Source: Pleurobrachia bachei
Lineage: Eukaryota > Ctenophora > Tentaculata > Cydippida > Pleurobrachiidae
Length of the DNA: 24,852 bases
NCBI GenBank assembly: GCA_000695325.1
Contig: AVPN01000042.1
Span: 82,214-107,065 of the forward strand
Direction of reading: 5' to 3'
Positions within the stretch are counted from its first letter, which is position 1; every line of letters starts with the position of its first letter. Positions 8,801 through 17,725 of this stretch are shown piece by piece. The notes under the pieces are model-generated. The model was given only the letters and a program-made list of their open reading frames with translations. It made no database searches and was not told where the DNA came from. Both the position numbers and the translations under genes were made by a program.

Positions 8801-11623
8801 AGTTCCCCTAGCTCTATCTTCCCTCTCATTATCGTAATTGCTATGTAAAAATATTTGCGGTCCAGCTGTTAAAAGGGCATCTGCCAGCTAGAGCAAGAAA
8901 ATGGAGGGTGTCTATTGAAAAAAAGTAAACGGCTTCTGCATTATTTCTGACTCTTGGATATAATGCAATTTATCTTTCTATACTTGCAGGATAAACAGGA
9001 TAAAAACTTTGAAAACTATGCATTTCCAAATTATGATTGTCAGAAACATTTATACCGGATAATTGCTCTTACCTGCCTGCACCTTCAGAGTCAACCTCCT
9101 CTCTTAGGGGACCGACACAAATAAACAGCCAATCAGGGACCAGTCTTTTGTTCTTACCTGCCAGCACCTTCAGACTCATCCTCCTCTTGTAGGGGACCGA
9201 AAGTCTTCAGCTCCAAGTTAGTCAGCACCTTCTCAGTCTTGAGGGATAGAACCTCCGCGATGCCTGAGTAGCAGTGGTATATTTGGGGTAGCATCTTTTC
9301 CAGCCAGTTGGAGCACCCATACGACGGGTGACAACCACTTAGCACCAGGAGTATGTAATAGTAATTACGCAGGAACTGATCAGTATTTCCTGATTCGTTT
9401 GGTTCTTGGTGTCACGTGTTGTTACTCAACAAGTTACGTGATGTTTGTTGTAGTAGTCGGGGTTCTGGAACTGAATCAGAGTGTAGCAGACCTCCAATGA
9501 ATTAAATGTTGACTGATTCTTGTCGTCAAAGGAAGATTAGAGTTGCATTTAGAGTGGAATGAATTAACTGTTTTGTAAAACTAAAAGATTCTGTACGACA
9601 AATTACGAGAGAGAGAGGTGTAATCAAAGAGGAGTAAACAAAAGGATTGACCGTGTTGGGCAGACATTCTCTTCGTCATAATCTCTGCTCTGATTTCCTC
9701 TCATTTACTTTTCTAGTTTTCTCACTCTCCCTTTTTCTCTCCCTTTCTCTCTCTCGGTCTCTTTCTAATAAGCATTTTTCTCCCTTTTTTCTCTCGTCAG
9801 GGAGAATTGCGTATACATATAACAACACCCATTCACAAATGATGCGCTCTGTGCATTTCCGGTGACTGTGTAAGAAAAAGAGAGAAATTAGTAGATCTTT
9901 GTCTCTCTATCTTTTTAAGCAGATTCTCTTGGATTGTGTTTCATGGAACTAGCAGTAGAAGTAGGTCGTAGGACAAATTACAATTACATACATATAAATA
10001 AAATGCGTTAGAATTTTTTTAAACTTTTATGTGTTAGTGTTACCTAGGCTGAGGGATACCCATGAAAATTCTCGGTGTCACTGGGCCCAGCTGGGTTGAA
10101 TCCGGTTGCTAGGTTGTTTTGCTACGGAGTTGAGTGCAGCAAATAAGCAGAATGTTTTTTGGTCTATGCGTAGTAGTAGTACAGTCGGACCCCGATTTAC
10201 CGGGATGCTCGGGGGAAAGGGTTTTGCCCGGTAAATCGGGGTNNNNNNNNNNNNNNNNNNNNNNNNNNNNNNNNNNNNNNNNNNNNNNNNNNNNNNNNNN
10301 NNNNNNNNNNNNNNNNNNNNNNNNNNNNNNNNNNNNNNNNNNNNNNNNNNNNNNNNNNNNNNNNNNNNNNNNNNNNNNNNNNNNNNNNNNNNNNNNNNNN
10401 NNNNNNNNNNNNNNNNNNNNNNNNNNNNNNNNNNNNNNNNNNNNNNNNNNNNNNNNNNNNNNNNNNNNNNNNNNNNNNNNNNNNNNNNNNNNNNNNNNNN
10501 NNNNNNNNNNNNNNNNNNNNNNNNNNNNNNNNNNNNNNNNNNNNNNNNNNNNNNNNNNNNNNNNNNNNNNNNNNNNNNNNNNNNNNNNNNNNNNNNNNNN
10601 NNNNNNNNNNNNNNNNNNNNNNNNNNNNNNNNNNNNNNNNNNNNNNNNNNNNNNNNNNNNNNNNNNNNNNNNNNNNNNNNNNNNNNNNNNNNNNNNNNNN
10701 NNNNNCAATAACTGTACTTGAAGAACAACAGAAACAAAGCAGTTACCGAGTAATTAGTCCCAATTATTGAAACCGCATGATATCAAATGTACCATTACCA
10801 CACAATTAATTTGTGCAAGTATACAGATTACTGCTTCGAGGCTCAGCTGGTCCTTTTAATAATGTAATGTAAGCTGTAGTTGATTGGACTGGGTCCAGTC
10901 CAATCCACTACAGCTGGGCAGAAGCTGCAGTTAATTATCGCAGTTACAAGTAAAGATACTGCACTGCACAAATGACCTGACTCCAACGCATAAGACACTC
11001 TTCGGGGAAGAGTGGAGTTCCCCTCTATAAAAGGGATGTCAGTTCTCTCAAAGGGTTTTCAGTTCCCCTAGCTCTATCTACCCTCTCATTATCGTAATTG
11101 CTATGTAAAAATATTTGCGGTCCAGCTGTTAAAAGGGCATCTGCCATCTAGAGCAAGAAAATGGAGGGTGTCTATTGAAAAAAAGTAAACGGCTTCTGCA
11201 TTATTTCTGACTCTTGGATATAATGCAATTTATCTTTCTATACTTGCAGGATAAACAGGATAAAAACTTTGAAAACTATGCATTTCCAAATTATGATTGT
11301 CAGAAACATTTATACCGGATAATTGCTCTTACCTGCCTGCACCTTCAGAGTCAACCTCCTCTCGTAGGGGACCGACACAAATAAACAGCCAATCAGGGAC
11401 CAGTATTTTGTTCTTACCTGCCAGCACCTTCAGACTCATCCTCCTCTTGTAGGGGACCGAAAGTCTTCAGCTCCAAGTTAGTCAGCACCTTCTCAGTCTT
11501 GAGGGATAGAACCTCCGCGATGCCTGAGTAGCAGTGGTATATTTGGGGTAGCATCTTTTCCAGCCAGTTGGAGGTGGGTATGCTGCCCACTGTTGGTGAA
11601 TCGTGGTCCTCATACATTATCAT
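2770..11623 (-). CDS. Voltage-gated potassium channel alpha subunit, Kv/Shaker superfamily, spliced
   Basis: Eleven exons join with consistent phases to 470 codons plus stop: 11418-11623, 6406-6539, 4970-5091, 4671-4775, 4384-4521, 4117-4246, 3849-3993, 3453-3631, 3290-3330, 3010-3132 and 2770-2859. Approximate protein map: unknown N-terminus 1-86; T1 tetramerisation domain 87-175 (RRVTINVSG, FPNTLLG, DYFFDRNRDAF, FYRTGRL); S1 216-237; S2 259-278 with Glu264, Phe271 and Asp274, matching the charge-transfer centre; S3 with Asp297; S4 with R321, R324, R327, R330, K333 and R336 every third residue; S5; pore helix and filter MSTVGYGD; S6 415-440; a short basic tail ending DDDET. The His/Cys-Cys zinc site of Kv2-4 T1 domains is absent, as in Kv1, although FYRTG resembles Kv2-4. 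S6 has PLT in place of PVP and Ser for the hinge Gly, which suggests a modifier or oddly gated subunit. The product would be a plasma-membrane K+ channel subunit. Confidence 0.92.
2876..2881 (-). terminator. AATAAA inside the last Kv intron
   Basis: On the minus strand AATAAA lies about 117 bp after the stop codon (2998-3000) that ends an unspliced S6 exon. It could polyadenylate a shorter form ending FSKVLD. Confidence 0.3.
3010..3132 (-). CDS. Kv exon: selectivity filter end and S6
   Basis: 41 codons, phase 0/0, from VGYGD to FSK. It encodes the filter, the outer mouth ITPTTVMGK and S6 with SMVFLALPLTIIVSTFSK. If the AAG|GTACTA donor is not used, translation ends after VLD. Confidence 0.92.
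3290..3330 (-). CDS. Kv exon: pore helix
   Basis: A 41-nt exon encoding LDAMWWAVVTMST, flanked by a TTTCTGCAG acceptor and a GTAAGT donor. The split codon G|TT restores Val. The WWAVVTM pore-helix signature is unmistakable. Confidence 0.92.
3453..3631 (-). CDS. Kv exon: second half of S4, linker and S5
   Basis: 179 nt beginning with the last base of Arg327. It encodes VMRVLKLVRRSKKLMTIATV, then hydrophobic S5 (SELFLLIVIWTMGVTVFAML) and the turret MYTFEERSNEQIRS. Confidence 0.92.
3849..3993 (-). CDS. Kv exon: S3 and first half of S4
   Basis: 145 nt encoding VACPNLCNYLKSALTWVDTF, where the ACPN motif follows S2 and Asp297 lies in S3. A turret-like loop and GLRVLRVA with the first gating arginines follow. 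Phases match both neighbours. Confidence 0.9.
4117..4246 (-). CDS. Kv exon: S1-S2 loop and S2
   Basis: 130 nt encoding ETTPPVPEMM (short extracellular loop) and S2 GYCELITVLYFTIDLFLR. There is an N-R-S sequon in the loop. Donor GTGAGT. Confidence 0.9.
4384..4521 (-). CDS. Kv exon: T1-S1 linker and S1
   Basis: 138 nt, phase 0/0. RIQRLLWEFFDNPQSS is the typical linker wording, followed by S1 (WMDIAFIFISVASMFV). The acceptor CCACCACCAG has a weak pyrimidine tract, so the exact 5' edge is less certain than the others. Confidence 0.85.
4671..4775 (-). CDS. Kv exon: end of T1 domain
   Basis: 105 nt, phase 0/0: DIPNELFQQELEFFGLA is the last helix region of T1, followed by an acidic linker. No Cys-Cys zinc ligands are present. 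Confidence 0.9.
4970..5091 (-). CDS. Kv exon: middle of T1 domain
   Basis: 122 nt. It encodes DYFFDRNRDAFIHIFDFY and RTGRLYIPK, the hallmark T1 core. Acceptor CCACAACAG, donor GTAAAT. Its 5' part is copied at 5152-5210. Confidence 0.92.
5108..5157. repeat. Two tandem 25-bp units carrying TCACGTGA
   Basis: GAGTGTCACGTGATGCCCTAA occurs at 5108 and 5133. It lies between the real T1 exon and the copied exon piece, and each unit holds one perfect E-box palindrome. Confidence 0.85.
5152..5210 (-). pseudogene. Partial copy of the 5' part of the T1-middle Kv exon
   Basis: Nearly identical to about 5040-5091, with a 6-base insertion (adds Glu-Asn) and an acceptor-like AAATTCAG in front. The reading frame is kept through DYFF, then the copy breaks off in the T-run and no donor follows. 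It is probably a dead exon fragment or a decoy acceptor. Confidence 0.7.
5253..6218. mobile_element. Non-autonomous DNA transposon with satellite interior, in a Kv intron
   Basis: The ends are inverted repeats of about 47 bp with one mismatch, starting GGTAATATGGTAGTTCTGGG. Direct 8-bp flanks GATTTTTA (5245-5252 and 6219-6226) are a perfect target duplication. The interior is built from GCGCTTTAAA-type palindromes. A 68-bp unit is tandemly repeated from about 5700 to 6040 (marker CGCTGTA at 5751, 5819, 5887, 5955 and 6023), and a roughly 150-bp segment at 5431 recurs at 6023. There is no coding capacity. An 8-bp duplication is known for the hAT and Merlin superfamilies; the GG start differs from typical hAT ends, so the superfamily is open. 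Confidence 0.88.
6406..6539 (-). CDS. Kv exon: start of T1 domain
   Basis: 134 nt: STDSLARVELLETPYEDRRV, then TINVSGDRYLVQLSALRQFP and NTLL. The acceptor CCTTTCAG leaves one base (A) that completes an AG| from the upstream exon into Arg, which links it in phase to the exon ending at 11418 (or 9158 or 9073). Confidence 0.9.
6540..8439. other. Large 5' intron of the Kv gene
   Basis: No exon recognised. It contains CT-rich microsatellite stretches (about 7440-7500 and 7720-7770) and AT-rich unique sequence. Short frames here are low complexity. Confidence 0.5.
8607..8648. repeat. 42-nt palindromic hairpin in block A
   Basis: The arm GCTGTAGTTGATTGGACTGG pairs with its partner over 20 bp with one mismatch and a 2-base loop. 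It is identical at 10873-10914 in block A'. Confidence 0.8.
8764..8775 (+). promoter_or_regulatory. TATA-like box (TATAAAAGGG)
   Basis: A canonical TATAAAAG occurs on the plus strand here and in block A' (about 11025). No convincing gene follows downstream, so a functional role is unproven. Confidence 0.2.
9073..9102 (-). CDS. Candidate 30-nt Kv microexon
   Basis: It encodes REEVDSEGAG with a GTAAGAGC donor and a CCCCTAAG acceptor. It repeats the end of the upstream first exon (QEEDESEGAG), so it looks like a copied exon end. Its 30-nt length with 2/2 phase would add ten residues without a frame change. In block A' the acceptor AG is altered (CTACG), so use is doubtful. Confidence 0.35.
9158..9345 (-). 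pseudogene. Kv first-exon copy in block A, lacking an ATG
   Basis: From SNWLEKMLPQIYHCYSG to the GTAAGAAC donor it is identical in protein to the exon at 11418-11623. The 5' part (9314-9363) is the unreversed complement of the other copy, so the start codon is missing. It is either a real exon damaged by a sequence artefact or an alternative internal exon. Confidence 0.55.
10182..10242. mobile_element. CAGTCGGACCCCG inverted-repeat element, cut by the gap
   Basis: The left end CAGTCGGACCCCGATTTACC follows a TA dinucleotide and is the same as the full element at 12433. The rest is lost in the run of Ns. Confidence 0.75.
10243..10705. other. Assembly gap (463 Ns)
   Basis: An unresolved run of N between block A and block A'. 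Reading frames crossing it are meaningless. Confidence 1.
11418..11623 (-). CDS. Kv first coding exon with start codon
   Basis: 206 nt, 68 codons plus two bases (AG|), donor GTAAGAAC. It starts MIMYEDHDSPTVGSIPT and continues SNWLEKMLPQIYHCYSG, a Leu-rich helix-like stretch and an acidic end EEDESEGAG. The N-terminus is not recognisable as an inactivation ball. Linkage to the Kv body rests on strand, order and the phase match (AG|A gives Arg), not on homology. The E-box TCACGTGA lies immediately upstream of the ATG (11625-11632). Confidence 0.6.
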
Positions 11624-11624
11624 G

Positions 11625-11632
11625 TCACGTGA
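11625..11632. promoter_or_regulatory. E-box TCACGTGA at the Kv start
   Basis: A perfect 8-bp palindrome one base upstream of the putative ATG, a bHLH-ZIP type site (USF/MITF/TFE families bind CACGTG). Block A has TCACGTGT at 9412-9419. Confidence 0.4.
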
Positions 11633-12432
11633 TGTTTCTCAACCCAAGAAGAGACGGCCTCCAAGAAGAAGAATTTGCTTCTCAACAATTTACGTGTTGT
11701 GTAGTAGTCGGGGTTTTGGAACTTAGTCCAAGTGCAGCTGACCTCCAATGAATTAAATGTTGACCGATTCTTGTCGTCAAAGGAAGATTAGAGTTGCATT
11801 TAGAGCGGAATGAATTAACTGTTTTGTAAAACTAAAAGATTCTGTACGACAAATTACGAGAGAGAGAGAGAGAGGTGTAAACAAAAGGATTGACCGTGTT
11901 GGGCAGACATTCTCTTCGTCATAATCTCTGCTCTGATTTCCTCTCATTTACTTTTCTAGTTTTCTCACTCTCTCTCCCTTTTTCTCCCTTTTTCTCTCCC
12001 TTTCTCTCTCTCGGTCTCTTTCTAATAAGCATTTTTCTCCCTTTTTTCTCTCGTCAGGGAGAATTGCGTATACATATAACAACACCCATTCACAAATGAT
12101 GCGCTCTGTGCATTTCCGGTGACTGTGTAAGAAAAAGAGAGAAATTAGTAGATCTTTGTCTCTCTATCTTTTTAAGCAGATTCTCTTGGATTGTGTTTCA
12201 TGGAACTAGCAGTAGAAGTAGGTCGTAGGACAAATTACAATTACATACATATAAATAAAATGCGTTAGAATTTTTTTTAACTTTTATGTGTTACCTAGGC
12301 TGAGGGATACCCATGAAAATTCTCGGTGTCACTGGGCCCAGCTGGGTTGAATCCGGTTGCTAGGTTGTTTTGCTACGGAGTTGAGTGCAGCAAATAAGCA
12401 GAATGTTTTTTGGTCTATGCGTAGTAGTAGTA

Positions 12433-12589
12433 CAGTCGGACCCCGATTTACCGGGATGCTCGGGGGAAAGGGTTTTGCCCGGTAAATCGGGGTGCCCGGT
12501 ATATCGGGGTCAAATACCGTCAATTTCCTATATCGGGGGAAATTTATCCTTCCGGTAAATCGGGGTTCCGGTAAATCAGGGTCCGACTC
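12433..12589. mobile_element. 157-bp TA-flanked MITE (CAGTCGGACCCCG ends)
   Basis: The left end CAGTCGGACCCCGATTTACC mirrors the right end GGTAAATCAGGGTCCGACT, with TA on both sides. The interior repeats the CCGGTAAATCGGGGT motif in both directions. CAGT-starting ends with TA duplication are typical of pogo/Tigger-like Tc1-mariner relatives, so this is probably a non-autonomous member. A long minus-strand frame across it is an artefact of these repeats. Confidence 0.75.
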
Positions 12590-13927
12590 TACATACAACG
12601 ATATAATACGATGTGAACAATTATAATGAAGTTTCGATCGTTAGCCACACCAAGCCCAAAGAGAGAAGTTTTCGCGTTAACCAATTAGCAGCTTGCAGTA
12701 ATTACTGTGCACATTGTAGTAATTGGCGTGTTTACAATTACAGTGGAAGATTATATGTAATAGAAAATATAGTGATAAAGAGATAGAGTTGCAAAAGAGA
12801 GAAAAATAGCGAAGAAAAAGAGAGATGGCGAAGAAATTAGAGAGTAATAGTTTTGAATATGATCAGTTCTAGTTACAACCGTGTGAATTTTGTGAAAGTT
12901 TGAATGACTCAATGAGGAGAAAACAATAATAGTAATACGGTTAAATACATAAATTGATAAGCTATTTATTCACTTACTTTGACTTTAAAGCACCACAGCA
13001 GCAAAACGGCTTTGTTATTATTGAAGACATCCTCGAAAGAGCTACTCTCTGATCACTGCGTTGATATATTAATTTCAACGAGAAATACCTGGCTGTCATT
13101 TTATGAAGAATTAATTAGGTTAGAATTTCGAATAGTATATTTTGAGAATTAAGAACGTAAAAAAGACAAAGAATTGGTCCTTCATTTCAAGTTTTGGAAA
13201 CAAAGCAAATGTAAAAGTAATTTGGCAATAGTGCTCGAGGTTTAGGGAGAAGTTTTCCTAATTTATTGCCTTTGCCAATATCATAATACCGCTATCACAT
13301 TATTGGCAGTAGCAATATAAGACTAGAATTAATATTATTACCAAGCTACACATTGCATCAGATGTGGCAACATGGACGTATAAAACCGTACGCACACAAG
13401 TATTCCTGCAAATTATAAAATTGTCAACCCACAAGTGGTGGTGTTCCTTACACACACAGAGAGGCCTATAACGCTCTCCACGTGCTGCTCTTTAAGTATG
13501 CTCTAGTCGGAGGAGCTGTAGTTGTTCTACTTCTTGGGAAGTGTGATCTAATTCTAAAAAGTAACACGATCATTGACGCGGAGAGTTTGTTTTTAATTGC
13601 TGTCATCGCGCCTTAAGCGTCAACAGAAGTACTTATTGGTAATCGGGTCCTAATAATTGCTGCACGACACGTACAGGAAGTTCATATATGCACGTTCCCA
13701 AAAGAAAGAGAGAAATATGATGCAGAAGCTTACATAACGAGAACAACTCCTCAACTTATATGTGTGCTGCGTTGGTATAACACGGTCTAGGCCACAATTA
13801 GAGAAAGATATCCTTCCTCATAAATTTGGTGAATCATAATCGACTACTTGTCACTGTATGATTTTAGCTGAGTTTCAAAGTGTATTATACACATATGTCG
13901 TATTACTATTTATATTCAGGCCGATGT
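12517..13927. repeat. Duplicated block B (first copy)
   Basis: About 1.41 kb that starts inside the MITE and is repeated directly at 13928-15343 with few substitutions. No coding sequence is recognised. Two segments (12611-12660 and 13174-13219) are complemented relative to the second copy. Confidence 0.9.
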
Positions 13928-15343
13928 CCGTCAATTTCCTATATCGGGGGAAATTTATCCTCCCGGTAAATCGGGGTCCGGTAAATCAGGGTCCGACTGT
14001 ACATACAACGATATAATACTTACACTTGTTAATATTACTTCAAAGCTAGCAATCGGTGTGGTTCGGGTTTGAGAGAAGTTTTCGCGTTAACCAATTAGCA
14101 GCTTGCAGTAATTACTGTGCACATTGTAGTAATTGGCGTGTTTACAATTACAGTGGAAGATTATATGTAATAGAAAATATAGTGATAAAGAGATAGAGTT
14201 GCAAAAGAGAGAAAAATAGCGAAGAAAAAGAGAGACGGCGAAGAAATTAGAGAGTAATAGTTTTGAATATGATCAGTTCTAGTTACAACCGTGTGAATTT
14301 TGTGAAAGTTTGAATGACTCAATGAGTAGAAAACAATAATAGTAATACGGTTAAATACATAAATTGGTAAGCTATTTATTCACTTACTTTGACTTTAAAG
14401 CACCACAGCAGCAAAACGGCTTTGTTATTATTGAAGACATCCTCGAAAGAGCTACTCTCTGATCACTGCGTTGATATATTAATTTCAACGAGAAATACCT
14501 GGCTGTCATTTTATGAAGAATTAATTAGGTTAGAATTTCGAATAGTATATTTTGAGAATTAAGAACGTAAAAAAGACAAAGAAAACCAGGAAGTAAAGTT
14601 CAAAACCTTTGTTTCGTTTACATTTTCATATTTGGCAATAGTGCTCGAGGTTTAGGGAGAAGTTTTCCTAATTTATTGCCTTTGCCAATATCATAATACC
14701 GCTATCACATTATTGGCAGTAGCAATATAAGACTAGAATTAATATTATTACCAAGCTACACATTGCATCAGATGTGGCAACATGGACGTATAAAACCGTA
14801 CGCACACAAGTATTCCTGCAAATTATAAAATTGTCAACCCACAAGTGGTGGTGTTCCTTACACACACAGAGAGGCCTATAACGCTCTCCACGTGCTGCTC
14901 TTTAAGTATGCTCTAGTCGGAGGAGCTGTAGTTGTTCTACTTCTTGGGAAGTGTGATCTAATTCTAAAAAGTAACACGATCATTGACGCGGAGAGTTTGT
15001 TTTTAATTGCTGTCATCGCGCCTTAAGCGTCAACAGAAGTACTTATTGGTAATCGGGTCCTAATAATTGCTGCACGACACGTACAGGAAGTTCATATATG
15101 CACGTTCCCAAAAGAAAGAGAGAAATATGATGCAGAAGCTTACATAACGAGAACAACTCCTCAACTTATATGTGTGCTGCGTTGGTATAACACGGTCTAG
15201 GCCACAATTAGAGAAAGATATCCTTCCTCATAAATTTGGTGAATCATAATCGACTACTTGTCACTGTAAACTGTATGATTTTAGCTGAGTTTCAAAGTGT
15301 ATTATACACATATGTCGTATTACTATTTATATTCAGGCCGATG
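13928..15343. repeat. Duplicated block B' (second copy)
   Basis: It begins with the right half of the MITE (13928-13999, ending CCGACTG then TA) and ends at TTCAGGCCGATG like block B. No gene seen. Confidence 0.9.
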
Positions 15344-17347
15344 TTGGCCGCCGCCCCCAGTTTCAAAGAAAATCAATAAACACGTGAAACGGTTGTATGT
15401 CAAACTTAGAGCTCCACCATCATGATGCGCTATGACGAAGCGCCACGGGAAGATAATAAAAATGATATAATGACTGATGGTACTTATAGATGCATGATTT
15501 AATTTATGTTTCATATCAAGTGTTGATAAGATAATATTGATGCGATGTAGTAAAGATAATAAAGGCAATATTCTAGGTGTTTTGATCAAATGAAAGAATG
15601 GTTGTATCAGTATGGAAACATATAGTTTCATCATATCCCTTATATCCTAGCTAAAGATATACGTCATAATGATATGACTACTCATCTCATCATCGAAGAT
15701 GCGGGCAATGTGCAATTATGTGAATAATATTCAAGCTAGGTCAACCACAATTAAATATGTGATGGTATAGGGCGGTCAATGAATGGTTGGTCAATGAATG
15801 CACTTCACCTCTCCACACCAATCTGCACCAAGCATCATTAATTTCTTACAACCTCCCCCCAATTGGGCTTGTTTAACAAGAAAGCACCAGAGAGCTCAAC
15901 TCCCCTTGCCTAATGCTCATTAATTTCAGCTTGGCCTTGTTAATGAAAGCAAAGTAGAGCTACCCCCCACATTTTAAACTCATTAATCACGCCAGTACCA
16001 CACAAATCCACTAGCGATTTACTATAATGAAGGGTACAATGAAATGCTTATTGAAAACCCTATAAATGTGTTCTATACTGACATAAAATGACATTATAAT
16101 GGCCCATAAGCATAACATAATGGTAGGACATTATTGTATGACGTAATCATTGCGGTAATGGAGCCCTTCTAAGGATCAAGAAAAGAGATGGCACCCTATA
16201 ACAGGAACACTACTCGGTGTACAATTGTTTTACAATTTACTTTATAATAAAGCAAAACTAGCCCCTTCTGCAATACCCTGGTAACGTGGATGGTACGCCG
16301 GTTAGTACTACGTTACGTTATTCAGTTTCACGTTATTATAACCTTTAGGGCAAGTGCCTTCGAACTTGTTGAGAGTCTGAACTCTGAAATTAACTTACCT
16401 GAAGTGGCCAAAACGGTATATATTAAACTACTTTAGCTGTTAGGAATTGCCAGTTCATTAATGAGTAATTAAATTCCATAACATTAACAAACTGCTCAAT
16501 TCCAACTTCCAGAATTAATAGTCTAGTGGAAATTTTAATAAAGGAGTTCAAGTCCTGGTAATGGTCAATATCAATGCAATATTGCTGTTTGTTCAATTTT
16601 CATCCACGTACAAATGCATCTTGTGCAAGTCCAACTACCGAACTGAAGTTATATGGTAAAGACTCTACCATATAGCTTCTACTTGAGTTGGACGAAGTCT
16701 TAATTAGTGAAAGTTATCCTTGCTAATTACTGTTGACAACAACAGTTCTAACGGACGGAAGAACGATATACCTTTATATATTTGTCGAAGCTAAGTCTCG
16801 CTATCGAAGCTAAGTTTCAACGACAAAAGCATTTCTTCTAATTTCTAAGACCTATATACCCCAACGAATCAGCTATATACTTAGTCTCCCTATTACCAAC
16901 GTTAATGGTTTCGGAGAAACCGCGAGATCAAGAACAGAAAGCTGCACGTATTCTCTATAATATATAGAGCTAGCTAGATCAGAAGGCTTTAATTCTTCCC
17001 AAGGGAGAGAACCAATTTCTTCTCTTCTAAAATGACCTATTAGGATTCGCTTCTTCCCCTTACTTATCCTCTATATTACTTACTATTCTTACTTATCCTT
17101 TATTATACTTATCCTCTAAATAATCGGTACATTCTTTATGTATGGAACATTTCGCTATACGATATAATATATATTGCTATTCATATTCTATATTAGTTAC
17201 ATTGAAAGTTTGTAAAATGTGTAACCTTATATGTTATAATTATGACATGTGCTATGCAGAGTTTATTTTCACATACACACCTCCCCGTATAACATTGTTA
17301 TAACATTGTTATTAACAATCAGTAACAATAAAATTAAATTAAAGCTA
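15344..17347. other. Two kilobases without a recognisable gene
   Basis: AT-rich, with pyrimidine-rich stretches near 17030-17110 and a repeated TCGAAGCTAAGT motif near 16785-16817. A 103-residue frame at 15323-15634 is low-complexity hydrophobic and AT-driven. The only notable structure is the hairpin at 16629-16693. Confidence 0.5.
16629..16693. other. 65-nt imperfect hairpin
   Basis: The outer stem GTCCAACT/AGTTGGAC (8 bp) and an inner 14-bp stem (GAAGTTATATGGTA, one G-U) are separated by an internal loop and closed by a 7-base loop. The shape resembles a small-RNA precursor, but nothing shows expression. Confidence 0.4.
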
Positions 17348-17725
17348 TTAAAAAGAATTAGTTTTTTGTCTTCTCCTACTCCTATCACTCAAACATTCAT
17401 AACTTGCGCTCTTCAAGTTCCAAATGTACTTAAAAGGGTTAAAACTAGGTCCAACACTATTATCAAACACCTTCCCCCCTCCTCCATGACGGGAGCTGTG
17501 AGCGCTGACTTCGGATAACTCCATTATGGTAACGTCAGCACACATGAGAGGATCTAGTTGGTCTCGGTTATTTTGATTTTCCAATCTTCCTCCTCCTCGG
17601 TCTCGTTTTCCAGTGATGTATCGTTTTAGTTCCGAGCTGGTGCGGATTAGAGGTGGTTTTGTGAGGCTTTGTGATGAACAGATGCTTGACCTGAAGAGGA
17701 GAGAAGAAGTTTTAGTCATTTGGTA
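17348..17725 (-). CDS. Candidate GPCR cytoplasmic tail exon (copy C)
   Basis: An open frame of 125 codons after a pyrimidine-rich acceptor (TTGTGTCTCCAG), phase 0, starting YQMTKTSSLLFRSSICSSQS. It is Ser/Thr- and basic-rich with a Gly-rich RHGGGGK stretch, as expected of a receptor tail. It lies downstream of the seventh membrane segment exon of the GPCR on the same strand, whose donor is also phase 0. A second possible acceptor (CTCCTCTTCAG, 36 nt in) exists. No homology is recognised; it may not be coding. Confidence 0.35.
   Translation of the reverse strand, partial: YQMTKTSSLLFRSSICSSQSLTKPPLIRTSSELKRYITGKRDRGGGRLENQNNRDQLDPLMCADVTIMELSEVSAHSSRHGGGGKVFDNSVGPSFNPFKYIWNLKSASYECLSDRSRRRQKTNSF

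Larger units (their letters stand above)
8440..10242. repeat. Duplicated block A (first copy)
   Basis: About 1.8 kb matching 10706-12493 with scattered substitutions and small indels. It contains a Kv first-exon-like sequence and ends inside a short inverted-repeat element at the assembly gap. It may be a real tandem duplication or two haplotypes assembled in series. Confidence 0.9.
10706..12493. repeat. Duplicated block A' (second copy)
   Basis: It matches 8440-10242 from CAATAACTGTACTTG through the short inverted-repeat element. It carries the version of the Kv first exon that has a start codon. Confidence 0.9.

Noticed and set aside
9647-9865. Plus-strand frame with LSLSLSLS run (also 11890-12099)
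   Set aside because: A translation of a TCTCTC-rich tract; the repeat length differs between the two copies.
10078-10737. Long open frames on both strands
   Set aside because: They run through 463 Ns and short repeat sequence; no real codons support them.
12329-12598. 89-codon minus-strand frame
   Set aside because: It spans the CAGTCGG MITE; the repeating Pro/Arg pattern comes from the CCGGTAAATCGGGGT subrepeats.
13174-13219. Simple small inversion between blocks B and B'
   Set aside because: An inversion would give the reverse complement; the match is to the complement in the same direction over all 46 bases.
15323-15634. 103-codon minus-strand frame
   Set aside because: Hydrophobic and Ile-rich as expected from AT-rich DNA; no start context or family resemblance.
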